Shown here piece by piece: positions 32,933 through 42,958 of a stretch of DNA of 64,000 nt (the first letter of the stretch is position 1; each line of letters starts with the position of its first letter). The DNA lies in contig JAJNNQ010000006.1 in the NCBI GenBank assembly GCA_027886175.1, positions 61,230,001 through 61,294,000 on the forward strand, written 5' to 3'. This DNA comes from Phylloscopus collybita. Taxonomy: Eukaryota; Chordata; Aves; Passeriformes; Phylloscopidae. The notes under the pieces were generated by a model, which saw only the letters and a list, made by a program, of their open reading frames with translations, did not search any database and was not told the origin of the DNA. The translations under genes and the position numbers were made by a program.

Positions 32933-33739
32933 GCAGTTGACATGGACAGTGCAATTGCACTCGAGGTGCTTCATTAGAATCATCAGAAGGCTTCAAGTAT
33001 CAGCATCTTGATATTCAACAAGTCTCCCATACCTTTGCTCTGTACTTCCTAAGAGCTCCAGCTCCACGCAGCTCTGGATCTCTTCTTCAGCTCTGGTTCT
33101 GTTTCTCTTCTTCAAATCTGGCTCACTTCTTCAGCTCCGGCTCTCTCCCTAGGTCTTCACAGCATGGCGGGCAGACTCCAACTGACTCTAACGAACTCCA
33201 ACGGACTCTAACGGACTCCCTAGCAGTTAACTCCCTCTTTATCAGGCCCATAGCTGTGAGGGCAAGGCTGTTTCTACTCTAGGATAATCAGCACAGCTGT
33301 GACATATCAGAGAGGAGACTGCCTTCAAGAGCATCTCTTTTTGTCTCCCCAGATTCCCCTTGTCCTGTCTATGTTCCCTAGGAGCAGAGCCCAACATCCC
33401 CTCAGCAGAGAAAGCAAATTCAAAAGTTGTAGAAGACAAGAGCAACCCGTGATCAAACTGTGTAAACTTCTTCTGCATAGTTATTCTTTTATTAAATCTT
33501 TTGTCAGCAGAGATGTTGCTAACTATCTGTTTACAACTTACTGTGGTAAACAACTATCTGTTTACCACATGGACTACTAATTATACCATTTTAGTACTTA
33601 TTATGCCTTTCAAGACCAGTGTACAACAGAGTAGTGCAATCAAAAGTGGGTTTCTATCCCAAGGAGGCTAAAAACTATTCGGTTTAAAAAATACGGGTTT
33701 TTTAATCCAAACTAGACTACACCCAGTGGGTTTAGTGTC

Positions 33740-34594
33740 ACATCTCACACAACGGGGCCCTGGGGCGCTGCTGCCGCAGCCGAGCCCAGCCCTTCGGGCC
33801 GCTCTCCCAATGCATTCGGAGGGGCACGGACACGATGTTCAGCGCCGTGTGTCTTTGTGCTCCGTGTTTGTGCTGCGTGTGCGGGCGGAGCGGGGCCGGC
33901 GGGAGCCGCGCTCCCCTCAGAGCCGCTGAGGGCGGCAGCAATGGCGGCGCCGCTCCCTCAGCGCCCGGGCCCGGCCCCGGCGGGCGGGGAGCCCTCGGCA
34001 GCGCCCTGGGGGCAGCAGGGAGCGAGCCCCGGGCCCGGCCTCTGTGCCCGTGGCGCCGCTGAGGCGAGGGCAGAGCTGCAAGGGTCGGTGCCTCGGGCAC
34101 TGCCCCGAGCCAGGGGCAGCAGCCGGCCCCGGCCTTGTGGAAGCGCACGGGGCTCTCGTGGTGCCGCTTGTGCAGCTTGTGCGGGTGCCTGTGGATGGCC
34201 CCGGCCTGGCGTGGGGCCCTGCCCCGCTCAGCTGCCCGTCCCCGGCAAAGGCGCCGAGGCTGCGCTCGGTGCCCTGCGTGTCATTGCCCAAGGCAGTGAG
34301 CAGCCCCGGGGCCCGGGCACAGCCCTGAGGGACAGCCCCGGTGCCCGGGCTCCCGCGGCTCGTGGAGCCGCTGCCCACAAGTCCCTGGCACGTCCGTGCG
34401 GCCAATTCCTGGTGCCCTGCCCGGCGCAGCCTGCAAAGCCAGGGCTCTGCCCTGTGGGGCTGGGGCTGCCGTGTGGGAGCGCGGCCAAAGCCCCTCAGGG
34501 CTCTGGGCACAGCAGGGGCCACAAGGCCACAAGTCCGGGGGCTGCTCCGTGCCAGTCCCTGCCTGCTCCACTGTAGCTGGGGGGCCGGGGCTGG
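33740..34594 (+). promoter_or_regulatory. CpG-rich block upstream of gene copy 3
   Basis: Uninterrupted counterpart of 19630-20474, with the 212-codon frame from ATG 33941 to 34576 intact. Confidence 0.5.
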
Positions 34595-34710
34595 CCCTTT
34601 GTGACACGGGCGCTTGGTGTCGGGGCCCTTTGTGATGTGGGACATGGTGGTGGCCAGAGACCCTTGTGACATCAGGGAGCCCCGCCCTGGCTCTGAGGGT
34701 ATCTAAGGGG
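34595..34710 (+). promoter_or_regulatory. Predicted core promoter of gene copy 3
   Basis: Boxes as in copy 1: TGACATCA (34667-34674), GC box, TATCTAAGG (34700-34708). Confidence 0.58.
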
Positions 34711-34977
34711 CGCAGAGCCCTGGGGTGCCCATTCCCAGGAGAGCCACTCTCTGAGGAGGAAGCAGCTCCCTGCATCTGTCTGCGCTAGAGGCCGATAGCG
34801 ATAGACGCCGATAGCGACAGACAGCGATAGTGACGAGGACAAAGCCAACTCCAACTCCCAGTCCTCCAGCCCCTTGCCCAGCTGGCTGGAAGCCCCCAGC
34901 GGGCAGTGGTCAGGGGCAGTGGGCAGGTGAGTCCTGCCAGTGACAGAGACTGAGGAGGAGGAGAGGCCTTTGTCAAC

Positions 34978-36399
34978 ATGGAGAGAGAGTATTCCCACTG
35001 GGAAATTGATAGTGATGAGGAGCTTTCCCAGAGGGAAGACATGACACGGCGAGTGACAAGCCAATGGGAAAGTGTAAGGACAATCGAAGAATCTTCCCGT
35101 TTGGGACCCAGGGGGAGCCGAGAGCTGTACCTGCTCCAGGTACGAGTGCGTGTCCGAGAGGTTTCCCGGTACAGCGATGAAACACAGGAAGAGATCCATG
35201 AACGGGAAGTAACCATCACAGTCCGGGAGCTGTACCGGTGGGAAGAGGATGGTGAGCTGCAAGAAGAGGTGCGGGAATGGGAAAAATGTGCCACAGACCA
35301 GGGGGCGTCCCAGTGGAAAACAGATGAGAGAGGGCAGCAGGAATTCTACTGGGAAGAGGACAAGAGATCCCATGAGGTGTCCCTGCAGACCGATGGGAGT
35401 GTCTCAGAGGATTCCCAATGGGACGACGTCCAGGAGGTTTTCCAGAGGGATGATGAGAGGTCCCAAGACGTCTCACCAAGCGAAGAAGATGTGCACTCCC
35501 ACAGCTCCCAATGGGAAGACAGTGAGCCGGAGTCCTCTGAGTTCACAGACAGCAGTGACACAGAGCTGTCCGAAGGATCAGCAGCTGGAGCCGAGGAGCT
35601 GCCCCATTGGGAAGATGTGAGTGACCAAAAGCTGTCCCAAGGGGAAGAACACGTGAGCAGCCAGGAGCTGTCCCAATGGGGCCGTGACATCAGCCCCAAG
35701 GTCTGGGACAGACCCTTGTGCCCAGTGAGCCACAAGCAGCCCAAGGCTTGTCCCTCAGGGGCTCCCAGCTCTGCCAGCCCCCTGGGCACAGAGGTGGCAG
35801 CAGAGGCAGTGCCTGCCCTAACCAGCACCTCTCCTTCCCTACAGAGTCCCATGGAAGCTGAGCCAGCAGCTCCTCCCCCATCCAGAGCTGCTGAGGAGGA
35901 GGATCTGCCTGAGCGTCTTGCCCTGGAGGCAGAAAAGGCAGCAGAGTCTCCTGTCCCCAGCGAGGAGGTGCCATCAGCAGGGACACAGAGCCCAGTGCCT
36001 GCCCTGCCCAGCGCCTCTCCTGCCCCGGCTGGAGCTGCTGAGGAGGCAGCAGTGTGTGGAGGGGATGGCAGCCAATCCTCAGGACACTCCAGCTGGGAAA
36101 AGGACAGCGACAAGGAGATCGTGCTGGGGAACTGGGATGACAAGACCGAGCACGGCATCGGGACCAAGCCCTTGCACCCAGACGATGATGAGTGGGACGA
36201 GGTGAGTGTCCTGGAGCTGCCCCCAGAAGAGGACAAACAGAAAAAATGGAGAGTTTTTGCAGAGGACGGGCTCCCAGTGCCTGTTCCTCGCGAGGCCTGG
36301 GCTGCCCCCAGGGAACGTCCCTCCCGCTTCAGGCAGGCGCTGCGGGCGCTGCGGGGGCTGTTCCGGTTCCGCTGCATGAGGCCACAGCCGGAGGAGTAA
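34978..36399 (+). CDS. Acidic Trp/Glu-repeat protein, array copy 3 (473 aa)
   Basis: Same protein as copy 2 but with an in-frame 84-bp (28-codon) deletion between the second Trp block and the Arg-rich tail (EAW joins directly to APRERP). A 1-bp deletion lies only about 8 bp upstream of the ATG ('ggcctttgtcaacATG' against 'ggccatttgtcaacATG'), while no frameshift occurs inside the open frame. That supports this ATG as the start, or at least constraint beginning near it. The splice donor (about 34927), branch point and acceptor are retained. The loss lies next to the Arg-rich tail but leaves it whole, so the tail seems important. Confidence 0.62.
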   Translation: MEREYSHWEIDSDEELSQREDMTRRVTSQWESVRTIEESSRLGPRGSRELYLLQVRVRVREVSRYSDETQEEIHEREVTITVRELYRWEEDGELQEEVREWEKCATDQGASQWKTDERGQQEFYWEEDKRSHEVSLQTDGSVSEDSQWDDVQEVFQRDDERSQDVSPSEEDVHSHSSQWEDSEPESSEFTDSSDTELSEGSAAGAEELPHWEDVSDQKLSQGEEHVSSQELSQWGRDISPKVWDRPLCPVSHKQPKACPSGAPSSASPLGTEVAAEAVPALTSTSPSLQSPMEAEPAAPPPSRAAEEEDLPERLALEAEKAAESPVPSEEVPSAGTQSPVPALPSASPAPAGAAEEAAVCGGDGSQSSGHSSWEKDSDKEIVLGNWDDKTEHGIGTKPLHPDDDEWDEVSVLELPPEEDKQKKWRVFAEDGLPVPVPREAWAAPRERPSRFRQALRALRGLFRFRCMRPQPEE

Positions 36400-37155
36400 A
36401 AGAGACGAGGGAGAGGAGACGCCTGGGCAGTGAGGCTTGGAAAATGCCCCCAAAGAGCCCAAAGCTGCCCCTTCCCCAGCCCCGCACACACCCGGCCCCG
36501 GGCCTGGAAGGTGCAGCCACCATTTCTTGGGCATAAAGCAGAGGCTCCTGGAGCAGACTCTCGGCATCAACCCCTGCAACACAACGGAAAAGAAGGTAAA
36601 GCAAGAACAAGGATGAGGACAAGGACGAAGATGATGACGATGACAATGATGATGACGAAGATGAAGACGAAGACGAAGATGAAGACGAAGACGACGAGGA
36701 CGATGAGGACAACAACGATGACAAAGATGAAGATGAAGACGAAGAAAACTAAGACGATGAAGACAGTGAAGAAGACCAAGACAAAGATGAAGAAGACAAT
36801 GAAGAACAAGAAGAAGACGAAGACAAAGACAGAGACTAAGAAGAAGAAGATGGAGAAGACTTATTTAAGAACACATAGAAAATGAATAGGAATAAGAATT
36901 AAAAATACTTAGAAGTAGTAGAGTAATAGGAGTAGGAATAAGAATTTATATAAGAAGAAGAGTAGTATGAATAAGAATTAAGAATATGTAGAAGTAGTGT
37001 AGTAGGAATAGGGATAAGAATTTAAAAATACATAGAAGAAGCAAAGAAGATGAGTAGTATTAAAAAGAAGAGTAGTGAGAAGAAGAATAAGTATTTAAGA
37101 ATCCATAAGTGAAAAGTTTATGAATAAAACTAGTGTATATTTTCTAATAAAGTTT
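36400..37155 (+). other. 3' region and poly(A) signals of gene copy 3
   Basis: The GAN-type tract (about 36610-36840) is the longest of the three. AATAAA lies at 37123-37128 and 37146-37151. Confidence 0.6.
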
Positions 37156-37470
37156 CTAAGTCACAAGGCAAGAGTGCCCAGATTTCATTTCCTGTCCCGC
37201 AGAGGTGCTGCAGTATTTTCACCCTCGGTGCCAGGCAGTGAGTGCCCTGTGAGCAGTGAGTGCTCAGCCCCCGGCGGCAGCGGGAGAGTTCCCGGCCGGG
37301 CCGGCAGGGCAGGGCTGTCGCTGCTCTCTGGAGGCAAAGGAAAGGCGCCCGCTGAGGGCGGCTGAGAGAGAACTGTGCTGGGCAGCCTTTGCAGCAGGGC
37401 TGTGCAGCCGGGACAGCGAAGGCACCGCAGCCCCGCTCTGGCGCTGCCCATGGCCAGGGAGCCGGGCTGG

Positions 37471-38219
37471 CTCAGAAAGGCAGCGCCAGGTTGGCTGGGC
37501 CAGGAGCAAAGGCTGCTCCTTCCCAGCCTTGCTGTGGCTGTCAAGGGGCAGCAAAGGCTCTTCTCACCATTTTCACTTCTATTCTGCACACAACACATCC
37601 ACCAAAAGGAACTTGCAGCTGACACTGTGGCCAAACCGTGCACCCTCTACTCCCCTGTCCTTGCCCAGGGCCTGCTCAGCAGAAAGCAGCTCTGGAGTGG
37701 CTTCTGGAGTCCGTACAACTTCTACCCCGACAGAATGGTTGGGGTTGGCAGGGACCTTCCCAGCTGATTACCTCCTGCTCACCCTTACTCTGACAGGTGT
37801 TTCCTCTTTCTTTCTCTCTCCCTACCTCACACATCTTGAGCAATCAAATCCGTGTTGTTGAATAAAATCCCTCTGTTGCCGTCCTATGATCTCATTTGCC
37901 CTTTAATTGGGGCAGAGGACTCTCTCCCTCATGGCATGGTGACACCTGGGCAGGGACACCTTCCACTATCGCAGGTGTCTCCAAGCCCCATCCATGTTTT
38001 TGGTATTTTAGGGTAACTTTCACAGAACCCCAGGATCACACCTCCAGGGACAGAAGCTCCTCAGCTCCTGCAGCAGCTCCGTGTGTGACAGGGGGGCCGG
38101 GTCCTTCCAGCCCCGTGAGGCGCTGGGGACGTCCCGGTGAGGCTGCGCTGGGAGCGGCCCCGCGGCTCTGCCGGGTCCTGCTCTGCTCTTCGGCTCCGGG
38201 GCCGTGTCCCTGCATCCCT
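37471..38219. other. DNA right of the array, with small CR1 scraps
   Basis: Homology to the array stops at 37470. CR1-like words occur at about 37730-37765 and 37930-37995. An AATAAA near 37861 is isolated. No gene is recognised. Confidence 0.5.
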
Positions 38220-39545
38220 GCAGGGCCCTGAGCATCCCTGAACATCCCTGCAGGGCCCTGAGCATCCCTGAGCATCCCCGAACATCCCTGCAGGGCCCTG
38301 AGCATCCCTGAGCATCCCTGCAGGGCCCTGAGCATCCCTGAGCATCCCTGAACATCCCTGCAGTGCCCTGAGCATCCCTGAACATCCCTGCAGGGCCCTG
38401 AGCATCCCTGAACATCCCTGAACATCCCTGCAGTGCCCTGAGCATCCCTGAACATCCCTGCAGTGCCCTGAGCATCCCTGAGCCTCCCTGCAGGGTCCTG
38501 AGCATCCCTGAACATCCCTGCAGGGCCCTGAGCATCCCTGAGCATCCCTGAACATCCCTGCAGGGCCCTGAGCATCCCTGAGCATCCCTGCAGGGCCCTG
38601 AGCATCCCTGAACATCCCCGCATCCCTGCAGGGCCCTGAGCATCCCTGAACATCCCTGCAGGGCCCTGAGCATCCTTGAACATCCCCGCATCCCTGCAGG
38701 GCCCTGAGCATCCCTGAACATCCCTGCAGGGCCCTGAGCACCCCTGAACATCCCTGCAGGGCCCTGAGCACCCCTGAACATCCCTGCATCCCTGCAGGGC
38801 CCTGAGCATCCCTGAACATCCCTGCAGGGCCCTGAGCATCCCTGAACATCCTTGAACATCCCTGCAGGGCCCTGAGCATCCCTGAACATCCCTGCAGGGC
38901 CCTGAGCATCCCTGAGCATCCCTGAACATCCCTGCAGGGCCCTGAGCATCCCTGAGCATCCCTGAACATCCCTGCAGGGCCCTGAGCACCCCTGAGCATC
39001 CCTGCAGGGCCCTGAGCATCCTTGAACATCCCTGAACATCCCTGCAGGGCCCTGAGCATCCCTGAACATCCCTGCAGGGCCCTGAGCATCCCTGAACATC
39101 CTTGAACATCCCTGCAGGGCCCTGAGCATCCCTGAACATCCCTTCAGGGCCCTGAGCATCCCTGAACATCCCTGAACATCCCTGCAGGGCCCTGAGCATC
39201 CCTGAGCATCCCTGCAGGGCCCTGAGCATCCCTGAGCATCCCTGCAGGGCCCTGTGCGTCTCTGAGCATCCCTGCAGGGCCCTGAGCATCCCTGAACATC
39301 CCTGAACATCCCTGCAGGGCCCTGAGCATCCCTGAACATCCCTGAACATCCCTGCAGGGCCCTGAGCATCCCTGAGCATCCCTGCAGGGCCCTGTGCGTC
39401 TCTGAGCATCCCTGCAGGGCCCTGAGCACCCCTGAACATCCCTGCAGGGCTCTGAGCATCCCTGAACATCCCTGAACATCCCTGAACATCCCTGCAGGGC
39501 CCTGAGCATCCCTGAACATCCCTGCATCCCTGCAGGGCCCTGAGC
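38220..39545. repeat. Decamer minisatellite, about 1.3 kb
   Basis: Built from three related 10-bp modules, cagggccctg, agcatccctg and aacatccctg, in variable order, with occasional 8-bp modules (catccctg). Ten is not a multiple of three and no module creates a stop on minus, so all three minus frames stay open for 200-583 codons. These are not genes. Confidence 0.95.
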
Positions 39546-39984
39546 TCTGGACACACGTGGCTGGTGGCCACTGGTGGCCGTGGTTGTGGCCGTGTCCCCG
39601 CTCCTGGTTGGAGCCACCGCAGGTGCTGCCAGCAGCTTGGGGACACCTGGCCTTGGTGGCCCTCCTGTGCCTCCCTGAGGGGGACAATGCCACCCTCGCA
39701 GATCCATCCCAGGAAGGAGAGCTGGTCTTGGAAACCAAGGCCTCATGTTGGCATAAGATATTTGTTGGCATTTTTATTTTTTGTTATTTGTTGTGATTTT
39801 CATTGTTCGGGGAAACAGCAGGGCCAGATAATCTGCTCTTTACTTGGATACACTGAGTAACAGAGGCTGTAACTAAAGGCTGGCGGTTTGGGCTTTTACA
39901 CAGCCAGAGGAAATCCCTCAGACTGGGAGATGTCTGGAGAGGGACTTTGGACAAGGACAGTGACAGGATAAGGGGGAATGCCCT
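39546..39984. other. Intergenic, nothing recognised
   Basis: Short unique DNA between the decamer array and a CR1 fragment. Confidence 0.45.
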
Positions 39985-40240
39985 TAAGTTGGAGGAGGAC
40001 GGGGTTAGATGGGATATTGGGAAGGAATTCCTCCCTGGGAGGGTGAGGAGGGGCTGGGATGGAATTCCCAGAGCAGCTGTGGCTGCCCCTGGATCCCTGG
40101 CAGTGCCCAAGGCCAGGCTGGACACTGGGGCTGGGAGCAGCCTGGGACAGTGGGAGGTGTCCCTGCCCATCCAGGGGTGGCACTGGATGATCCTTAAAAT
40201 CCCTCCCAACCCAAACCACTCTGGGATTCATGTCCCTAAA
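39985..40240 (+). mobile_element. CR1 LINE 3' fragment
   Basis: Sense CR1 tail: 'gaggaggacggggttagatg', 'ggatattgggaaggaattc', ending 'caacccaaaccactctggg'. Confidence 0.9.
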
Positions 40241-41794
40241 ACTAACAGAATATATTCAAGTTGCAGTTTTAATTAGATGCTTATAAATGTCCATTTTAAT
40301 TAACTACTTACACTCTCCAGGCTAATCTCTGGGCTTCCAAGCTGCAGCTAACTCTGCCCCCACAGCATAAAACATCCCATAGATAACCTTTCAAAGGAAT
40401 TATTTGACAAGTAGCACTTTCCAGGTGAATTTAAATGGATTTCCTGTCCAAGGCAGGAGCATTTCGCTGTAGAGGAACCAAGGCAGGGTAGTAAAAAGAC
40501 TTTCAAGTCAGCACAGCCAGCACCGTCTTCTGTCTGTGTGGTAAAAAATGCAGATAAGACACAACTCCCCAGATTTAAACCATTTTGTTGTGGCCAGAAA
40601 TCCTTTTGGATCTCTGCAAAATTTGAGTCTCCCCAAAATTTGGGTCTCCCCAGGGGATGGCAGCTGGTGGAGAGGTGGCCTCTGAGGAAGTGCAGAGCAG
40701 ATCAAGCAGCAGAACCACAGAGTGCGAGGTTCTGTGATGTTGAAAACAAGTCTCAGGCAGAGTTTGTGGTGGGGTTTCTGCCCCCAATCTGCTCCTGGAG
40801 TCTTCAGAACCCTGTGATCATTTTTTTTTTCAGCTTTTTCTCCGCTGTGCACACAGAAATAAATGCATTTACCTCGACAGAACTCAAACTCCCAGCAGAT
40901 GAGGCAATTTTTGAGCAGCGCAAAGCTTTGGAGCAGGTATTGGAGGAGCTGGGCTCTACCTGGCCTAAAAAATTCCTCCAGCTGAGCACAGGGAGCATGG
41001 AGCAGGTGTCCCTGTGCTTGAACATGTCCCAGGGAACCTGAAGTCCTGCAGGTTTGAATGCCTGACCCTCCAGGAGCCATTTTTCCGCTGTCCTAATTTT
41101 TACTGCTCTGGTATTTTTTCAACCCCTCTATATTCAAGTAAGAAAAAGGATGAAGACGAATGTAAATACACTGAATTTATGTGTGTAAACATCTGAAAGA
41201 ACTTGGCAATCTACTGTCAAGTGGCCTGGAAAAGGTGTTGAATGATCCTACAGGTTTAGGAGTTAGCCTAGTTTCCCACTCTTTTTTTTTTTCCCCTTTA
41301 TCACACAAAAAAACTTCATTCACACTTTAAAACACAATTAACCAATCAAGTTAAAGCTTTTTTTTTTTTGATTCTGGGCACCTTAACAGAGATTATTTAT
41401 CCAGAGTTGCCAGTTTTTGTTTTCTGCAAACAGCTCAGCCTTGGAGGCTGACAGGATTAAGTGGAGTCATTGCTCTGTGACCCACAGCTTGGTCACCCTC
41501 AGGAGTTTTGGAAAGCTGTGGGGACAGAGTTTGGAGTCCCCAAAATCCAGGTCTGCCAAGAGGAGTCCATCAAAAGGAAAAATATTCCAGTCCGGAACCT
41601 CTGGAGTGCATATTGTGCCTAACTTGTCCTTGGAGAGGATATAAAGTCAATTTTCTGCAAATGGCCATCAATCCTAGAGCCAATAGTGCTGGAAAAGTCC
41701 TTCCATAGAAATCATCCTGGATTATCCATCCGGGTTAGGCTGGGGTGTAAAACAACAGGAGGTTTGCCAGCTGCTTCAACAGCCTCCCTGAGCA
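40241..41794. other. Intergenic with one weak exon candidate
   Basis: No transposon is recognised. The only notable element is the splice-flanked segment at 40834-40936, listed separately. Confidence 0.45.
40834..40936 (+). other. Candidate internal exon (103 nt)
   Basis: The acceptor is a T11 tract followed by cag, and the donor is GAGCAG|GTATTG. One frame is open across it (FFSAVHTEINAFTSTELK..., 34 residues). No protein family is recognised. Chance splice-like flanks are common in this much DNA, so this is weak. Confidence 0.2.
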
Positions 41795-42020
41795 GCTCCC
41801 ACAGAGCCCCAGAATGTTTTGGTTGGAAGGGATCTTGAAGCTCATCCCATTCCATGGGCAGGGACACCTTCCTGCTGTCCCAGGTTCTCCAGCCTGGCCT
41901 TGGGCACTGCCAGGGATCCAGGGGCAGCCACAGCTGCTCTGGGCACCCTGTGCCAGGGCCTGCCCACCCTGCCAGGGAACAATTCCTGCCCAATATCCCA
42001 TCCAGCCCTGCCCTCCTTCC
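41795..42020 (-). mobile_element. CR1 LINE 3' fragment
   Basis: Antisense CR1 tail starting 'cagaatgttttggttggaag' and running to 'cctgcccaatatcccatcc'. Confidence 0.9.
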
Positions 42021-42450
42021 ATTTCAAACCACTGCCCTCAATGGTTTGAATTTTTTGACCTCAGTGGTTGAGTTCTGGTTTGGTTTTTAATTTAGGAGAA
42101 CCCTGAACTTCCAGCTCTTCCCAGCTGATCCCGAGCGGGTTCAAGGGCTGCAGTACTTGGACTGTGCCTTTTCCTGGAGGAAGTGGGGAATGCCCTGGGA
42201 AGCTCCCGTGGAAAAGCAGGAAGCTCTACATTTGCAGCCCCCCTGGGAAAACTGAGGGAAGTAGGAGGGAAAACGCAAACAAAACCAGCAGCCTTGAAAT
42301 CCATCCAGCTTTGAGGAGGTGAACGTAAATAAAATGTTGGGGTTTCAAGTGAAAAGCAGAGAAACTTGGAGGATTCCTCGTTGTTTATGAGGGGTGTTTT
42401 TTTCCTAAACTCCCTCGTCCAACCTCATCCCCCTTCCCCTGCCTCTGCAG

Positions 42451-42770
42451 AGCCGCTGAAGGCTTCGAATGGAAATATTTTCCTAGTGGAAAACACCCGC
42501 TCCAACCGGATGCTGGAGATCAGGAGGCCTGACCCGGAATCTGCACCGGGGCAGAACATGAAAGCAGCAAAATCTCATCCTCCGAGGTTTTCTGGGAGCA
42601 GCTCCCTCCTGCCTCCGCGGAGTCACGCACACGCCGGCTCCGACGCTCCCACAGCAATCCCAGAGCTTTCCAAGCTCCAGCCCGGATGGACAGAGGCCAT
42701 GAGGACTGGGAATAATTACCAGCTGGAGGAGATGTTCGTCTGCAAAGGGAGATATTTTGCCAGCTCCTAG
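42451..42770 (+). other. Candidate 3'-terminal exon (107 codons)
   Basis: A strong acceptor (cccttcccctgcctctgcag) at 42431-42450 opens a frame that stays open to TAG at 42768-42770, with AATAAA at 42867-42872. The stop and poly(A) spacing fit a terminal exon. The peptide (PLKASNGNIFLVENTRSNRM...) matches no family I know, and no phase-compatible upstream exon is found: the 40834 candidate ends in phase 0, while this one needs one extra base. It could be a non-coding RNA exon or chance. Confidence 0.25.
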
Positions 42771-42958
42771 GAGGAGAGGCACAATCAATCCCACGCCTCC
42801 TTGTTTGCCTTGTTTTCCTTCCCTTCATCGCCGTGGTTCCGACTGATTTTGATTACTCTGGCGCCAAATAAATGAAAACATTTCGTGGCCATTTAATCAC
42901 TGGGAAGAAAGGGGAAAATGCCTGGCTGCTGGATGTTTATGAATGTGCTGCTTGGAAA

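Larger units (their letters stand above)
31060..33351 (-). mobile_element. Shortened endogenous retrovirus with two LTRs and tRNA-Trp primer site
   Basis: Read on minus: a 5' LTR (33351 to 32362, interrupted by a nested LTR), a primer-binding site, about 940 bp of internal DNA, a short purine-rich tract (about 31425-31434) and a 3' LTR of about 365 bp (31424 to 31060). Both LTRs share words such as 'gcactcgaggtgctt' and 'tcagcatcttgatattc'. No gag, pol or env frame survives, so it could only have moved with help from another element. Units 1 and 2 lack it. The flanks ctttcc and gattcc are compatible with a decayed 6-bp target duplication of an original gtttcc. Confidence 0.85.
18573..37470 (+). 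repeat. Three-unit tandem segmental duplication (gene array)
   Basis: Units run 18573-23411, 23412-30400 and 30401-37470. Each opens with 'tggcYgcgctcctcagcagc' and closes with 'agggagccgggctgg'. The left and right array boundaries fall at the same point of the unit, as expected for unequal exchange. Unit 1 has no LTR and shows the basic length of about 4.84 kb. Unit 2 is longer by three LTR insertions (about 2.1 kb). Unit 3 is longer by one provirus (about 2.3 kb). No LTR is shared between units, so the duplications came before the insertions. Order in each unit: CAG/CTG block, CR1 tail, AT-rich segment, CpG-rich block, promoter, long open frame, purine-rich 3' region. Confidence 0.93.

Noticed and set aside
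38220..39545. CRISPR-like regular repeats
   Set aside because: No unique spacers; contiguous variable decamers in an animal genome.
38020..39771. 583-, 536- and 342-codon minus-strand frames rich in Gly, Cys, Arg and Asp
   Set aside because: Same decamer minisatellite read in all three frames; a real protein would not be open in every frame.
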